DNA of 64,000 nt from Niveispirillum irakense DSM 11586. Its GTDB lineage: Bacteria > Pseudomonadota > Alphaproteobacteria > Azospirillales > Azospirillaceae. The position numbers were made by a program, and so were the translations under genes. The notes below the pieces were generated by a model. That model was not told the DNA's origin. It ran no database searches and saw nothing but the letters and a program-made list of their open reading frames with translations. Positions 1 to 8,485 of this stretch are shown here, piece after piece (the stretch's first letter is position 1; each line of letters opens with the position of its first letter). The DNA lies in the NCBI RefSeq assembly GCF_000429645.1, contig NZ_AUCG01000023.1, forward strand, positions 62,001-126,000, read 5' to 3'.

Positions 1-1
1 G

Positions 2-112
2 GCAAGTCCTGAGGCCATGCGCGCAGCGCACGAAATCAACGGCCCCACCTATGCCCACGCCATCGTGACCGCCGCCGAATTGCTGGCCGCCCTGGCCATC
101 CCGACCATCTGA
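2..112 (+). CDS. C-terminal end of an unidentified protein (partial, runs off the left edge)
   Basis: An open frame enters from the left edge and ends at TGA 110-112, giving 36 residues with a mostly helical, Ala-rich end (…TAAELLAALAIPTI). The stop is 12 bases before the hydrolase start, so the two genes are probably cotranscribed. Too little remains to name a family. Confidence 0.5.
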   Translation, partial: ASPEAMRAAHEINGPTYAHAIVTAAELLAALAIPTI

Positions 113-124
113 GGAGAGCTGGAA

Positions 125-1003
125 ATGGATAGTTTGTCCTTCGACCACACCGCCCTGACCGCGCCCAACCGCACTGTGGAGGTGGGCGGGCGCCACCTGG
201 CCTATCGCCGCTTCGGGCATGGACCCGACCTTATCCTCTGTATCCGGTTCCGGGGCACGATGGATAGCTGGGACCCGCTGTTCCTGGACCTGCTGGCCCG
301 GAATTTCACTGTTACAATCTTCGATTATTCCGGCCTTGGCCTCTCCACCGGCAAACCCAGCTATGCCAAGACGGACATGGCCCGCGATGTGGACGATCTG
401 GTCACCTCGCTGGGCCTCGGTCGCGTGGTCATTGCCGGCTGGTCGCTGGGTGGGTTCGCGGCCCAGGTCTTCGCCGCCCTTCATCCGGCCAAGGTCAGCC
501 ATGTGCTTGCCATCGGTACCATGCCGCCCGGCCTGATGGTCAAGGCGCAGGAGCCGCTGTTCCTGCAAACCGCCTTCAAGCCGGAATACGGAATGGAGGA
601 GGAATATATCCTGTTCTTTGAACCGGACAGCGCTCGATCCCGTGCGGCGGGCGACGCCTCCGTGGTGCGCATCGCATCGCGGTCCATGGTGGTGGACGCC
701 GTCACCCCGCCTGCCGTGATGATCCAGTCGGTGATCGAAAGCTCTGACCCGACCACGCCCTTTCCCGATCCCGATGGCAGGTATCAGGCCTTCTACCGCG
801 CCACAGACATTCCCGTGCTGGCCCTGTCGGGAGACCATGACATCATGTTCCCAGTGGAAAACTGGTACGCCATGAACGACCTCTGGCCCACCCTGTTCGT
901 GGCCACCTGGCCCGACAGCGGCCACGGCCCCCAGCACCAATATCCGGAACTGAGCGCCGATTTGATTGCCAGCTTCGTAAAGAACAATCCGCGTCCGGCC
1001 TGA
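125..1003 (+). CDS. alpha/beta hydrolase fold protein
   Basis: A 292-residue cytoplasmic alpha/beta hydrolase. The nucleophile elbow GWSLGG puts the catalytic Ser at residue 107, SGDHD supplies the acid (Asp237 or Asp239) and SGHGP the His at 267, so the triad is complete. FDYSGLGLS at about 67-75 is the usual strand-4 loop. One oddity is the oxyanion region, which reads CIRFRGTMDSW where most relatives have HGxxG. The start follows GAGGAG with good spacing. The upstream partial gene ends 12 bases before it. The substrate (ester, lactone or C-C bond) cannot be told from sequence. No signal peptide is visible. Confidence 0.85.
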   Translation: MDSLSFDHTALTAPNRTVEVGGRHLAYRRFGHGPDLILCIRFRGTMDSWDPLFLDLLARNFTVTIFDYSGLGLSTGKPSYAKTDMARDVDDLVTSLGLGRVVIAGWSLGGFAAQVFAALHPAKVSHVLAIGTMPPGLMVKAQEPLFLQTAFKPEYGMEEEYILFFEPDSARSRAAGDASVVRIASRSMVVDAVTPPAVMIQSVIESSDPTTPFPDPDGRYQAFYRATDIPVLALSGDHDIMFPVENWYAMNDLWPTLFVATWPDSGHGPQHQYPELSADLIASFVKNNPRPA

Positions 1004-1073
1004 GTGGCGCTGGCGGTCACTTGGTAACGGCTGCCAGAGATTTTGACCGGCGGGCTTATCCGTGGAGGGGAAA

Positions 1074-1547
1074 ATGCTGCTTGGATTGTCGATCGAGGCT
1101 TTTACGCTTCTGCATGTCATCATCTCCCTGATCGGGATCGCCACGGGGCTAGTCTGGCTGCTGGCCGCCGTTGGGGGCCGGTGGTTGGGCCGGATGAACG
1201 CGGTGTTCCTTGTCACCACCATTGTTACTACCGTCACGGGTTTCATGTTCCCGATCACGGCCTTCACCCCGGCGCTGGGCGTCGGTGGTGTGTCTCTGGT
1301 GGTTCTGATCGTGGCTCTTGTCGCTCACCGTCGCCATTGGTCCCTGACCTACATTGTGACGGCAGTTATCGCGCTATACCTTAATTGCTTTGTCGCCGTG
1401 GTGCAGGCCTTCCAGAAAGTCGGCCCCTTGAGCGATCTTGCTCCCAGGGGCAGCGAGCCGCCATTCGTGTTGGCCCAGGGGGTGCTATTGCTGGCGTTTG
1501 GGGCCCTGGGTTGGCTTTCCACCCGGCGGGGGTCTTTATTGGCCTGA
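1074..1547 (+). CDS. small four-helix membrane protein of unknown function
   Basis: 157 residues with four hydrophobic segments (about 8-30, 42-62, 70-90 and 95-115) and a last one near 130-150, separated by short basic loops. I chose ATG 1074 over an in-frame GTG at 1062 because GGAGGGG at 1064-1070 lies just before it. It resembles the many small DUF2306/DoxX-sized membrane proteins, but I do not recognise a family. It follows the hydrolase by 70 bases and converges on nasS, 37 bases away. Confidence 0.6.
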   Translation: MLLGLSIEAFTLLHVIISLIGIATGLVWLLAAVGGRWLGRMNAVFLVTTIVTTVTGFMFPITAFTPALGVGGVSLVVLIVALVAHRRHWSLTYIVTAVIALYLNCFVAVVQAFQKVGPLSDLAPRGSEPPFVLAQGVLLLAFGALGWLSTRRGSLLA

Positions 1548-1584
1548 TTATGCGACGGGACCGGCCCGGTTCTGGCAACAGCCG

Positions 1585-2595
1585 TCAATCTTCCAACGAG
1601 AGATCGTAATAGTGGGCATCCCACACAGAGGCGAGCCAAGCTGAATCTTCCATATCCTGCTGATCCAGTTGACCGGCTTTAACCATGTCTGCCAATAGGC
1701 TTACAGCCTGTCCCTGGTCTGGCCGGCACTGGTAGCTGGTGGTGCCGGTCTTTGCCAAGGTTGACGCGATCAGTTCTGCCGGAAGGCCGACATAGAAAGG
1801 TTCGGCCAGCAGCCGCGCCAATTCCATATGGTTTTCGGGGTCAAGGCACCAGTCCGTCGCCCGGATCATGGCGCGTATCAGCGCCCTTATGCGGTCTCGG
1901 CTCTGCCGGGCCCAGTCGGCGCGGAGCGCCAACACCTTCTCTACACCACCGGGTTGAAGATCGGCCTTGGAGGCGACGATGGTGCCGATCCGCCGTTCTT
2001 CCGCCAGACTGTTCCAGGGTTCCCCCACGCAATAGCCATTGATCCAGCCCTGGGTCAGGCTTTCCACCATGCGTGGCGGTGCGACAATGCCGATATTCAC
2101 TTCCCTGGCCGCGTCGATCCCGCCATTGCTGAGCCAGGTCAGCAACTCGTAATGATGGGAGGAGAACGGGAAGACGATGGCGAATGACAAGGGCGGGCGG
2201 CCTGCCCGGCGACCGGCATCAATGATCGGTCGCAGTGCCTTTGCCGTCTGGGCGGGCGGCCCGGCCATGATCTCCGGCGCTGTGGCCACCATGGCAGCAT
2301 ACAGGGATGCCGACAAGGTGATGGCATTATTCCCCAGGCCCAGGGTCACCGGCACCACCAGCGGCACCGCGGGTACCCCGGCGATCCCACGGTGCATGGC
2401 CAGGGCCAGGGGTGCCAGCAGATGGGCACCATCCACCAATCCGAAGGCCAGCTTGTCACGAAGGGCCGCCCAGGAATTTGAGCGTTCCAACACCAGGTCG
2501 ATCCCTTCAGCGGTGGCAAAGCCACGTTCCGCCGCGACAACGGGAATGGCGCAATCCACCAGGGGCGCAAAGCCCAGCTTGACGATCTCCGCCAT
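1585..2595 (-). CDS. nasS: NasS-type nitrate/nitrite sensor (NrtA/CmpA-like binding protein without signal peptide)
   Basis: 336 residues of the NrtA/CmpA periplasmic-binding fold (KLGFAPLVDCAIPVVAAE at the start, then the LLAPLALAMHRG and GYCVGEPWN segments typical of nitrate-binding relatives). It has no signal peptide or lipobox, which fits a cytoplasmic sensor rather than a transporter subunit, and no ABC permease or ATPase is nearby. In known NasS/NasT pairs NasS holds the ANTAR protein NasT inactive until nitrate or nitrite binds. It lies 2 bases after nasT in the same operon. ATG 2595 is preferred (GGAG 8 bases upstream); a GTG at 2601 is also possible. Confidence 0.88.
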   Translation of the reverse strand: MAEIVKLGFAPLVDCAIPVVAAERGFATAEGIDLVLERSNSWAALRDKLAFGLVDGAHLLAPLALAMHRGIAGVPAVPLVVPVTLGLGNNAITLSASLYAAMVATAPEIMAGPPAQTAKALRPIIDAGRRAGRPPLSFAIVFPFSSHHYELLTWLSNGGIDAAREVNIGIVAPPRMVESLTQGWINGYCVGEPWNSLAEERRIGTIVASKADLQPGGVEKVLALRADWARQSRDRIRALIRAMIRATDWCLDPENHMELARLLAEPFYVGLPAELIASTLAKTGTTSYQCRPDQGQAVSLLADMVKAGQLDQQDMEDSAWLASVWDAHYYDLSLED

Positions 2596-2597
2596 CC

Positions 2598-3185
2598 TCA
2601 CAACTCCATCTCGAACGCGGTAATGACGCTCTGGGCAATGTCGGCCAGCTTGCGGTTCTGCTTCATGGCTGTGCGTCGCATCAGCGTATAGGCATCCTCT
2701 TCCGACAGGCCGCGGTTTTTCATCAACAGGCCCTTGGCGCGTTCCACCAGCTTGCGGTCCTGCAATTTGGCCTGCGCCTCGTCCCGTTCCCGGCGCAGCC
2801 GGTCAAAGGCGTTGAAGCGGCTGACCGCCGTTTCCACAATCGGCTTGATCCGGTCCTGCCGCAAGCCATCCACCACATAGGCGCTGACGCCGGCCTCAAT
2901 GGCGGCATGGATCATCTGGCTGTCGCTCTGGTCCACAAACATGGCGATGGGTCGCTGCACCAGCCGGCTGACCTGGAACATCTGTTCCAGCGTGTCGCGG
3001 TCCGGGTTTTCCAGATCGATGATAATGACATCCGGGGCCAGCGCCTGGATGCGGGCCAGCAGATTGACCGAAGGGCCGATGGTGGAAACGCGCACCCAGC
3101 CGGCTTCCACCAGCCCACGCTCCACCACCGCCGCCCGGTCGGGGCTGCCATCAATGATCAGGATGGAAAGATCGGCATTGCCCAT
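2598..3185 (-). CDS. nasT: NasT-type ANTAR response regulator (transcription antiterminator)
   Basis: 195 residues: a receiver-like domain (about 5-120; ILIIDGSPDRAAVVERGL, DVIIIDLENPDRD), a short coiled linker, then an ANTAR domain at about 135-192 (LVERAKGLLMKNRGLSEEDAY, ending LADIAQSVITAFEMEL). ANTAR proteins bind pairs of hairpins with hexanucleotide loops in nascent mRNA and stop a terminator from forming. The matching target lies in front of nirB at 5316-5385. It is translated just before nasS. A palindromic repeat and 245 bases separate it from the upstream transporter, so it may have its own promoter. The RBS is weak. Confidence 0.92.
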   Translation of the reverse strand: MGNADLSILIIDGSPDRAAVVERGLVEAGWVRVSTIGPSVNLLARIQALAPDVIIIDLENPDRDTLEQMFQVSRLVQRPIAMFVDQSDSQMIHAAIEAGVSAYVVDGLRQDRIKPIVETAVSRFNAFDRLRRERDEAQAKLQDRKLVERAKGLLMKNRGLSEEDAYTLMRRTAMKQNRKLADIAQSVITAFEMEL

Positions 3186-3292
3186 GGTTGGTTTTTTGGC
3201 GCCTGTTTATTTGGGTGTTTGCGGAGATCGTAAAGGTTTCCGGGTGCAGTAAGATAAGGATGACTTGAGGGGAAGTATTTTGCCTTTTTCTA

Positions 3293-3375
3293 CCGTCACC
3301 CCGGCGAAGGCCGGGGTCCAGTTCGTAGAGCGAAGTGCTTGGCAATCTGGACCCCGGCCGCAGCATGGGTGACGG
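3293..3375. repeat. intergenic palindromic repeat, copy 1
   Basis: Left arm 3293-3321 (CCGTCACCCCGGCG…GGGGTCCAG) is answered by a right arm at 3347-3375 (CTGGACCCCGG…GGGTGACGG) around a 25-base spacer. Both arms contain a smaller G/C hairpin. It lies between the nitrate transporter and nasT and could be transcribed as a stem-loop. A second element with the same layout is at 8333-8422. Confidence 0.75.
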
Positions 3376-3430
3376 TGATGATGGGCTATCTGTGTACGGG
3401 GTGGCACCCACCGACGCTACCCCATCCCCC

Positions 3431-4801
3431 TTATTCCGCCGCTACAACCACAGCCCCCGTCTGCCGCGTCGCCGCATCCCGTTCGGCCAATGCCGCTTCC
3501 AGCCGGCGCTTCTCCTCCGCCGCCACTTCAGGCGAGAAGCGGATGGCGAGTGCCGCGAAAGAGGCCACCGTGACGCCGATGCCCAGGTAAAACAGCCCCT
3601 GCTGATAGGTCAGGCTTTCTGATTTGAACAGGAATCCGGCCGCCACTGCACCCATATTCCCGCCAGCCCCGACAATGCCGGCCACGGCCCCCAGTGCCTT
3701 GCGGTTGATGAAGGGGACGATGCCGAAGGTGGCACCGCAGCCCATCTGCACGAAGATGGAGAACAGCATCATCGCCACCACGGCGGCGACCAGAACCCCC
3801 ATCTGGGAGAACAGGATCAGCGCCAGCCCTTCCAGGAACAGCACGGCGAACAGCAGCAGCACCCGGCCCCGCAGGCCGGATTTCGTCGCCAGCCGGTCAG
3901 AGACATAGCCGCCCAGCGTGCGGGCAAACAGGCACATGGCACCGAACAGACCGGCGATCATGCCGGCGGTGGCCAGATCCAGCTTGAACTTGTCGAAGAA
4001 ATAGATCGCCGCAATATTGTGCAACGTCAGTTCCACGCCAAAGCAGGCACCATAGGCGATGAACAGGGCCCAGACGCGGATATCGCGGGCGGCCACGGCG
4101 AAGCTCTGCATCCCGCCCAACCCGTCGCGCCCTGCAGCCAGCGCACCGCTGGACCGCAGTTCAGCGAAATTGCCCTCCGGGCAATCCTGGGTGAAGTTCC
4201 AGTAGAGCCAGGCAGCGACCAGCAGCACCAGCCCCGGCACCACCATGGCCAGCCGCCAGCCCATGGTCTGTTCCACGCCCAGCGACACGATGGCGGCCAT
4301 GATCAGTGGCATCACCATCTGGGTGATCCCGCCGCCCAGATTGCCCCAACCCGCCGTGGTGGCATTGGCCGTGCCCACCACATTGGGCGCGAACATCACC
4401 GAGGTATGGTACTGGGTGATGACGAAAGAGGCACCGATGGCCCCGATGGCCAGCCGGGCCAGCAGGAAGGTTTCATAGGAATGGGCCAGCCCGATACACA
4501 TGACCGGGATGGAGCCGAGAACCAGCAGCCCCGTATAGGTTTTACGCGGCCCCAACCGGTCGCAAAGCGGCCCGATCAACAACCGCACCAGCACGGTGAT
4601 GGCGACCGAGGCAATGATGGTATTGCCGATCTGGGCCTTGGTCAGGCCCAGATCGTCGCGCACCACCGCCATCAGGGGGGCGATGCCGAACCAGCCGAAA
4701 AAGCAGAGAAAAAACGCGAACCACGTCAGGTGAAAGGCGCGCATCTGCACTGTCTTCAAGGAGAACAGATCGATGCGCGTTGCTTTATGCCGGATTTCCA
4801 T
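3431..4801 (-). CDS. nitrate/nitrite transporter, MFS NNP family (NarK/NasA)
   Basis: 456 residues with about 12 membrane segments. The nitrate signature GWGNLGGG is present near residue 150, together with the NNP-type first helix (FHLTWFAFFLCFFGWFGIAPLM) and conserved arginines in helices 2 and 8. It should import nitrate (or exchange nitrite) for the assimilatory reductases encoded divergently. The N-terminus carries a 20-residue basic cytoplasmic stretch. It is followed by the palindromic repeat and then nasT-nasS on the same strand. Distinguishing nitrate import from nitrite export needs experiment. Confidence 0.9.
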   Translation of the reverse strand: MEIRHKATRIDLFSLKTVQMRAFHLTWFAFFLCFFGWFGIAPLMAVVRDDLGLTKAQIGNTIIASVAITVLVRLLIGPLCDRLGPRKTYTGLLVLGSIPVMCIGLAHSYETFLLARLAIGAIGASFVITQYHTSVMFAPNVVGTANATTAGWGNLGGGITQMVMPLIMAAIVSLGVEQTMGWRLAMVVPGLVLLVAAWLYWNFTQDCPEGNFAELRSSGALAAGRDGLGGMQSFAVAARDIRVWALFIAYGACFGVELTLHNIAAIYFFDKFKLDLATAGMIAGLFGAMCLFARTLGGYVSDRLATKSGLRGRVLLLFAVLFLEGLALILFSQMGVLVAAVVAMMLFSIFVQMGCGATFGIVPFINRKALGAVAGIVGAGGNMGAVAAGFLFKSESLTYQQGLFYLGIGVTVASFAALAIRFSPEVAAEEKRRLEAALAERDAATRQTGAVVVAAE

Positions 4802-5286
4802 CGTGCGAGCCCCTACGTCCCGGGCCGCTGGCGCTTGATTGTCTGCGCGCGGCCGCTTGAGTTCACCCGTCGGGCCATCCGCACCGTCACGATATCCAAC
4901 ACGATATCATCCACGCTGCGGGCGGCCATGCGATAAGGCACCTGTCGCCGATCCGGCCGGGGGGCCGTGTGATCGGTTTCAGGCGCCATTGCCTGGTCGT
5001 CCGCCATTGGACGATGTCGTGTCTCTCCCTGCGTCGGGAGTGCTGGGTATTCAGCAACGGTCATGCCAATTCCGGTGCAATGCAGTAGGGGGTTGATAGA
5101 TAAGGATAATCACGCCTTCGGTTCCAGATCGGTGCAAGGGGGGCCTGTTCGCTGTTGCACAAATTAAAGGCTTCCATCAGCAGGTGCCTTGATTTTGCGC
5201 AATAATCACCCGTGTTCATGGCCCTGCTGCAAACCTCCCATTCTAAGGATCAAGCCTTATCAAATGCTTAGTGTCCGGCCCCCCGG

Positions 5287-5303
5287 TTGGCACGGCTTTC
5301 GCT
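5287..5303 (+). promoter_or_regulatory. sigma-54 (RpoN) promoter of nirB-nirD-nasA-cysG
   Basis: TTGGCACGGCTTTCGCT matches the -24/-12 consensus YTGGCACGRNNNTTGCW with one change (TCGC for TTGC) and exact 12-base GG-to-GC spacing (5289 to 5301). It predicts transcription starting near 5314, two bases before the first leader hairpin. GGTGCA half-sites at 5074-5079 and 5131-5136 might belong to NtrC sites, but their partner halves are poor. Confidence 0.75.
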
Positions 5304-5313
5304 AAGATCAGGG

Positions 5314-5395
5314 CAGGCCGGCAACGCTGCTGGCCCCTGCTGCCCTGGAAGGGGTGGCGACATAGGGTGCCCAAGGCCGGGCCCCACCGGATAAT
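5314..5395 (+). promoter_or_regulatory. ANTAR (NasT) RNA target: two hexaloop hairpins in the nirB leader
   Basis: Hairpin P1: GGCCGGC (5316-5322), loop AACGCT (5323-5328), GCTGGCC (5329-5335). Hairpin P2: stem 5366-5372 with loop AAGGCC (5373-5378) and 5379-5385, with one mismatch. Both loops are six bases with A at position 1 and G at position 4, the published mark of ANTAR-binding RNAs. An intrinsic terminator begins 11 bases after P2. The 30-base gap between P1 and P2 is longer than in many examples. Confidence 0.75.
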
Positions 5396-5453
5396 GGCGT
5401 CCGAACATGTGATTGACCCCAACGGGTCGGCTGCATGGTCGGACGCCTTTTTT
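5396..5453 (+). terminator. leader terminator (attenuator) in front of nirB
   Basis: GGCGTCCGA (5396-5404) pairs perfectly with TCGGACGCC (5439-5447) and is followed by TTTTTT (5448-5453). An inner GACCC/GGGTC hairpin (5415-5428) strengthens the fold. It ends 36 bases before the nirB start codon, so without antitermination the operon would be cut off. Confidence 0.85.
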
Positions 5454-5489
5454 ATTGCGCATTTTTTGCGCGAGCGAGGATGGACCGAC

Positions 5490-7970
5490 ATGACGACCAA
5501 CCATTCTTCTCCCCCCGACGGCGCCCCCAAGCCCCGCCTTGTCGTGATCGGCAACGGTATGGCCGGTATCCGCGCCGTGGAAGAATTGCTGGACCGGGCC
5601 CCCGGCCTTTATGACATCAGCGTCTTTGGCGCTGAACCACGGGTCAATTACAACCGCATCATGCTGTCGCCGCTGCTGTCGGGGGAAAAGACCTTCGACC
5701 AGATCGTCATCAATGATCGGGACTGGTACAGCGACAACGGCATTACCTTGTATGCTGGCGATGCGGTGGAGATGATCGACCGCCAGCGGCAGGTCGTCAT
5801 CGCCACATCCGGGCTGGAATGCCCCTATGACCGGCTGCTGATCGCCACCGGCTCCATGCCCATTGTCATTCCCATTCCCGGTGCCCGCCTGCCCGGCGTT
5901 GTCACCTTCCGCGATGTGGATGATGTGGATGCCATGCTGGCCGCCAGCGCCAAGGGTGGCCATGCTGTAGTGATTGGTGGTGGCTTGCTGGGGCTGGAAG
6001 CCGCCGTCGGGCTGAAGGCGCGCGGCATGGATGTGACGGTGCTGCATCTGGCTGGCCATCTGATGGAACGCCAGTTGGATGCCTCTGCCGGCCATCTGCT
6101 GGCCAAGGAACTGGAACGGCGCGGGCTGAGTGTGCTGACCGCGGCCGACACTGCCGCCATTTTGGGCGAAAGCCATGTGACCGGCGTGGCGTTGAAGGAT
6201 GGCAGGGAACTGCCTGCCGATCTGGTGGTGATGGCTGTCGGCATCCGCCCGGATACAAGGCTGGCGGCGGCTGCCGGGCTGGAGGTCGGGCGCGGCATCC
6301 TGGTCGACGACCATATGGTGACGAACGACCCCGCCATCATGGCCGTGGGTGAATGCGTGCAGCATCGCGGTTCCTGCTATGGGTTGGTGCAGCCGCTGTT
6401 TGAGATGGCCAAGGTGCTGGCCGACCATCTGGCCGGGCGCAAGGGCGCTGGCTATGCCGGTTCCGTCACCTCCACCAAGCTGAAGGTCACCGGCGTGGAT
6501 GTGTTCTCCGCCGGGGATTTCAGCGGCGGGCCGGGGACCGAAGATATCGTGTTCCGCGATGCCGGGCGCGGCATCTATAAGCGGATCGTGCTGGAAGAAG
6601 GCCGCATCAAAGGGGCCGTGCTGTATGGCGATACCGGGGATGGCGGCTGGTATTTCCAACTGTTGAAGGCGGGGGAGGATGTGTCGCCCCTGCGTGATAC
6701 GCTGATCTTCGGCCAGGGTTTCGCCCCGTCGGAAGGCGGTGCGGCAAACCCTACCGCCGCCGTTGCGGCGCTGCCTGATACGGCGGAAATCTGCGGCTGC
6801 AACGGCGTCTGCAAGGGCACCATCGTCAAAGCGATCAATGAGAAGGGCCTGACCACGCTGGATGCAGTGAAGGCCTGCACCAAGGCGTCGGCATCCTGTG
6901 GTTCCTGCACCGGTCTGGTGGAAGGGCTGTTGGCCCATACGCTGGGCGGGGATTATCAGGCCGCCGGCGTCAAGCCGATGTGCAAATGCACCGACCATGA
7001 CCATGACAGCGTGCGCCGCCTGATCCGCGTGCAGGGCTTGAAATCCATCCCCGATGTGATGCAGGCTCTGGAATGGAAGACACCCGATGGCTGCCATTCC
7101 TGCCGCCCGGCGTTGAATTACTATCTGCTGGCCTCCTGGCCCGGTGAATATGTCGACCACGCCGCCAGCCGCTTCGTGAATGAACGGGTCCACGCCAATA
7201 TCCAGAAGGACGGCACCTATTCCGTCGTGCCGCGCATGTGGGGCGGCCTGACCAATGCCAGCGAGTTGCGCGCCATCGCCGATGTGGTGGAGAAGTTCGA
7301 TATCCCCACCGTGAAGGTGACAGGCGGCCAGCGCATCGACCTGCTGGGGGTGAAAAAGGATGATCTGCCCGCCGTTTGGGCAGACCTGAACGCGGCGGGT
7401 ATGGTCTCCGGCCACGCCTATGGCAAGTCGCTGCGCACGGTGAAGACCTGCGTCGGGTCCGACTGGTGCCGCTTTGGTACGCAGAAATCGCTGGAGGTCG
7501 GCGTCAATCTGGAACGCATGACCTGGGGTTCCTGGACGCCGCACAAGTTCAAGATGGCCGTTTCCGGCTGCCCGCGAAACTGTGCCGAAGCCACCATCAA
7601 GGATTTCGGCGTCATCGCCACCGATGGCGGTTTTGACCTGCTGGTCGGCGGCAATGGTGGCATCAAGCTGCGCGGCACCGACCTGCTGGCCAAGGTGACG
7701 ACGGAAGAGGAGGTGCAGGAATATTGCGCTGCCTTCATGCAGCTCTACCGCGAAGAGGCGCATTATCTGGAACGTACCGCCCCCTGGATTGAGCGGGTGG
7801 GGCTGGATTTCGTCAAGGCCCGCGTCGTGGATGACGCAGAGAACCGCCGTGCCCTGCATGAACGGTTCCTGGCCAGCCAGCGCCATGCCCAGGTCGACCC
7901 CTGGGCCGAACGCGCCCCCGGTACGGCCGCCGCCGCCCGTGATTTCCGCACGCTTGCTACTGTGGAGTGA
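5490..7970 (+). CDS. nirB: assimilatory nitrite reductase, large subunit NirB
   Basis: 826 residues catalysing reduction of nitrite to ammonia with NAD(P)H. Order: FAD/NAD(P)H dehydrogenase domain (1-about 400; VVIGNGMAGIRAVEEL, then VVIGGGLLGLEAA), BFD-like [2Fe-2S] domain (C435, C437, C470, C473), then the sulfite/nitrite reductase half with the siroheme-[4Fe-4S] cysteines C654, C660, C694 and C698 (TCVGSDWC, SGCPRNC). All cofactor residues are present. ATG 5490 is chosen because GAGCGAGGA lies just upstream and the preceding DNA is the untranslated regulatory leader. nirD follows after 5 bases. Confidence 0.97.
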   Translation: MTTNHSSPPDGAPKPRLVVIGNGMAGIRAVEELLDRAPGLYDISVFGAEPRVNYNRIMLSPLLSGEKTFDQIVINDRDWYSDNGITLYAGDAVEMIDRQRQVVIATSGLECPYDRLLIATGSMPIVIPIPGARLPGVVTFRDVDDVDAMLAASAKGGHAVVIGGGLLGLEAAVGLKARGMDVTVLHLAGHLMERQLDASAGHLLAKELERRGLSVLTAADTAAILGESHVTGVALKDGRELPADLVVMAVGIRPDTRLAAAAGLEVGRGILVDDHMVTNDPAIMAVGECVQHRGSCYGLVQPLFEMAKVLADHLAGRKGAGYAGSVTSTKLKVTGVDVFSAGDFSGGPGTEDIVFRDAGRGIYKRIVLEEGRIKGAVLYGDTGDGGWYFQLLKAGEDVSPLRDTLIFGQGFAPSEGGAANPTAAVAALPDTAEICGCNGVCKGTIVKAINEKGLTTLDAVKACTKASASCGSCTGLVEGLLAHTLGGDYQAAGVKPMCKCTDHDHDSVRRLIRVQGLKSIPDVMQALEWKTPDGCHSCRPALNYYLLASWPGEYVDHAASRFVNERVHANIQKDGTYSVVPRMWGGLTNASELRAIADVVEKFDIPTVKVTGGQRIDLLGVKKDDLPAVWADLNAAGMVSGHAYGKSLRTVKTCVGSDWCRFGTQKSLEVGVNLERMTWGSWTPHKFKMAVSGCPRNCAEATIKDFGVIATDGGFDLLVGGNGGIKLRGTDLLAKVTTEEEVQEYCAAFMQLYREEAHYLERTAPWIERVGLDFVKARVVDDAENRRALHERFLASQRHAQVDPWAERAPGTAAAARDFRTLATVE

Positions 7971-7975
7971 CCATC

Positions 7976-8299
7976 ATGCACCGTCCGCTTGATTGGAAAG
8001 ATATCGGCCAGCTCACCGACATTCCGGTGCAGGGCGCGCGGCGGGTGGAACACCCGGCTGGCCGCATCGCCGTATTCCGCACCATCGACGATCAGGTTTT
8101 CGCCCTGCGCGATGAATGCCCGCACAAGAAGGGGCCTTTGTCGGAAGGCATTGTGCATGGCCATGCCGTGACCTGCCCATTGCATAATTGGGTGATCGAC
8201 CTTGCCACCGGGGAGGCGACCGGCCCGGATGAAGGCTGCACCGGCCATATCCCGGTGCGGGTGGAAGGCGGCCGGGTGCTGTTGGGGTTGGTGGGGTAG
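7976..8299 (+). CDS. nirD: nitrite reductase small subunit NirD (Rieske-type)
   Basis: 107 residues with an intact Rieske-like fold: CPHKKGPLSEG and CPLHNW supply two Cys-X-His pairs, so it may hold a [2Fe-2S] cluster, unlike NirD versions that have lost the ligands. It is the partner of NirB. GGAG eight bases before ATG 7976 sets the start, 5 bases after the nirB stop. Confidence 0.95.
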   Translation: MHRPLDWKDIGQLTDIPVQGARRVEHPAGRIAVFRTIDDQVFALRDECPHKKGPLSEGIVHGHAVTCPLHNWVIDLATGEATGPDEGCTGHIPVRVEGGRVLLGLVG

Positions 8300-8332
8300 G
8301 GGGGGTCGTCTTCCGTCTTCAATTTTTTATTT

Positions 8333-8422
8333 GCCTCCCCCGCGAAAGCGGGGGTCCAGGGGCCAAGGGCGCCAAAGCGTTGTTCTGATGGCCCTGGATC
8401 CCCGCTTCCGCGGGGAAAGCAG
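8333..8422. repeat. intergenic palindromic repeat, copy 2
   Basis: Left arm 8333-8364 (CCTCCCCCGCGAAAGCGGGG…) and right arm 8388-8422 (TGGCCCTGGATCCCCGC…CAGG) form a long inverted repeat with small G/C hairpins in each arm and a shared GGTCCAG/CTGGA core. It resembles the element at 3293-3375. It sits inside the nirD-nasA intergenic stretch, so it is likely transcribed. Confidence 0.75.
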
Positions 8423-8485
8423 GAAAGAGCAAGCGGCTCTGTCTGTCTCGACCCTCGCGCTTCCTCCCCCAAACCCGGAGCACCC

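Noticed and set aside
4813-5064. 83-codon open frame on the minus strand just before the nitrate transporter gene
   Set aside because: No good RBS, low-complexity charged composition, no recognised domain; more likely the untranslated upstream region of the transporter gene.
4802-5064. Second ANTAR hairpin pair before the transporter gene
   Set aside because: One six-base loop (GACGCA in a CTCCC/GGGAG stem) was found, but it lacks A at position 1 and no partner hairpin or terminator follows.
5063-5136. NtrC sites upstream of the nirB sigma-54 promoter
   Set aside because: Only single GGTGCA halves are clear; the partner halves match the consensus poorly, so no site is called.
5268-7886. Very long open frame antisense to nirB (and similar ones antisense to nasA, the TonB receptors and the 55392 gene)
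   Set aside because: Rich in His, Gln and Gly with no domain; typical mirror image of a GC-rich coding strand whose true gene is well supported.
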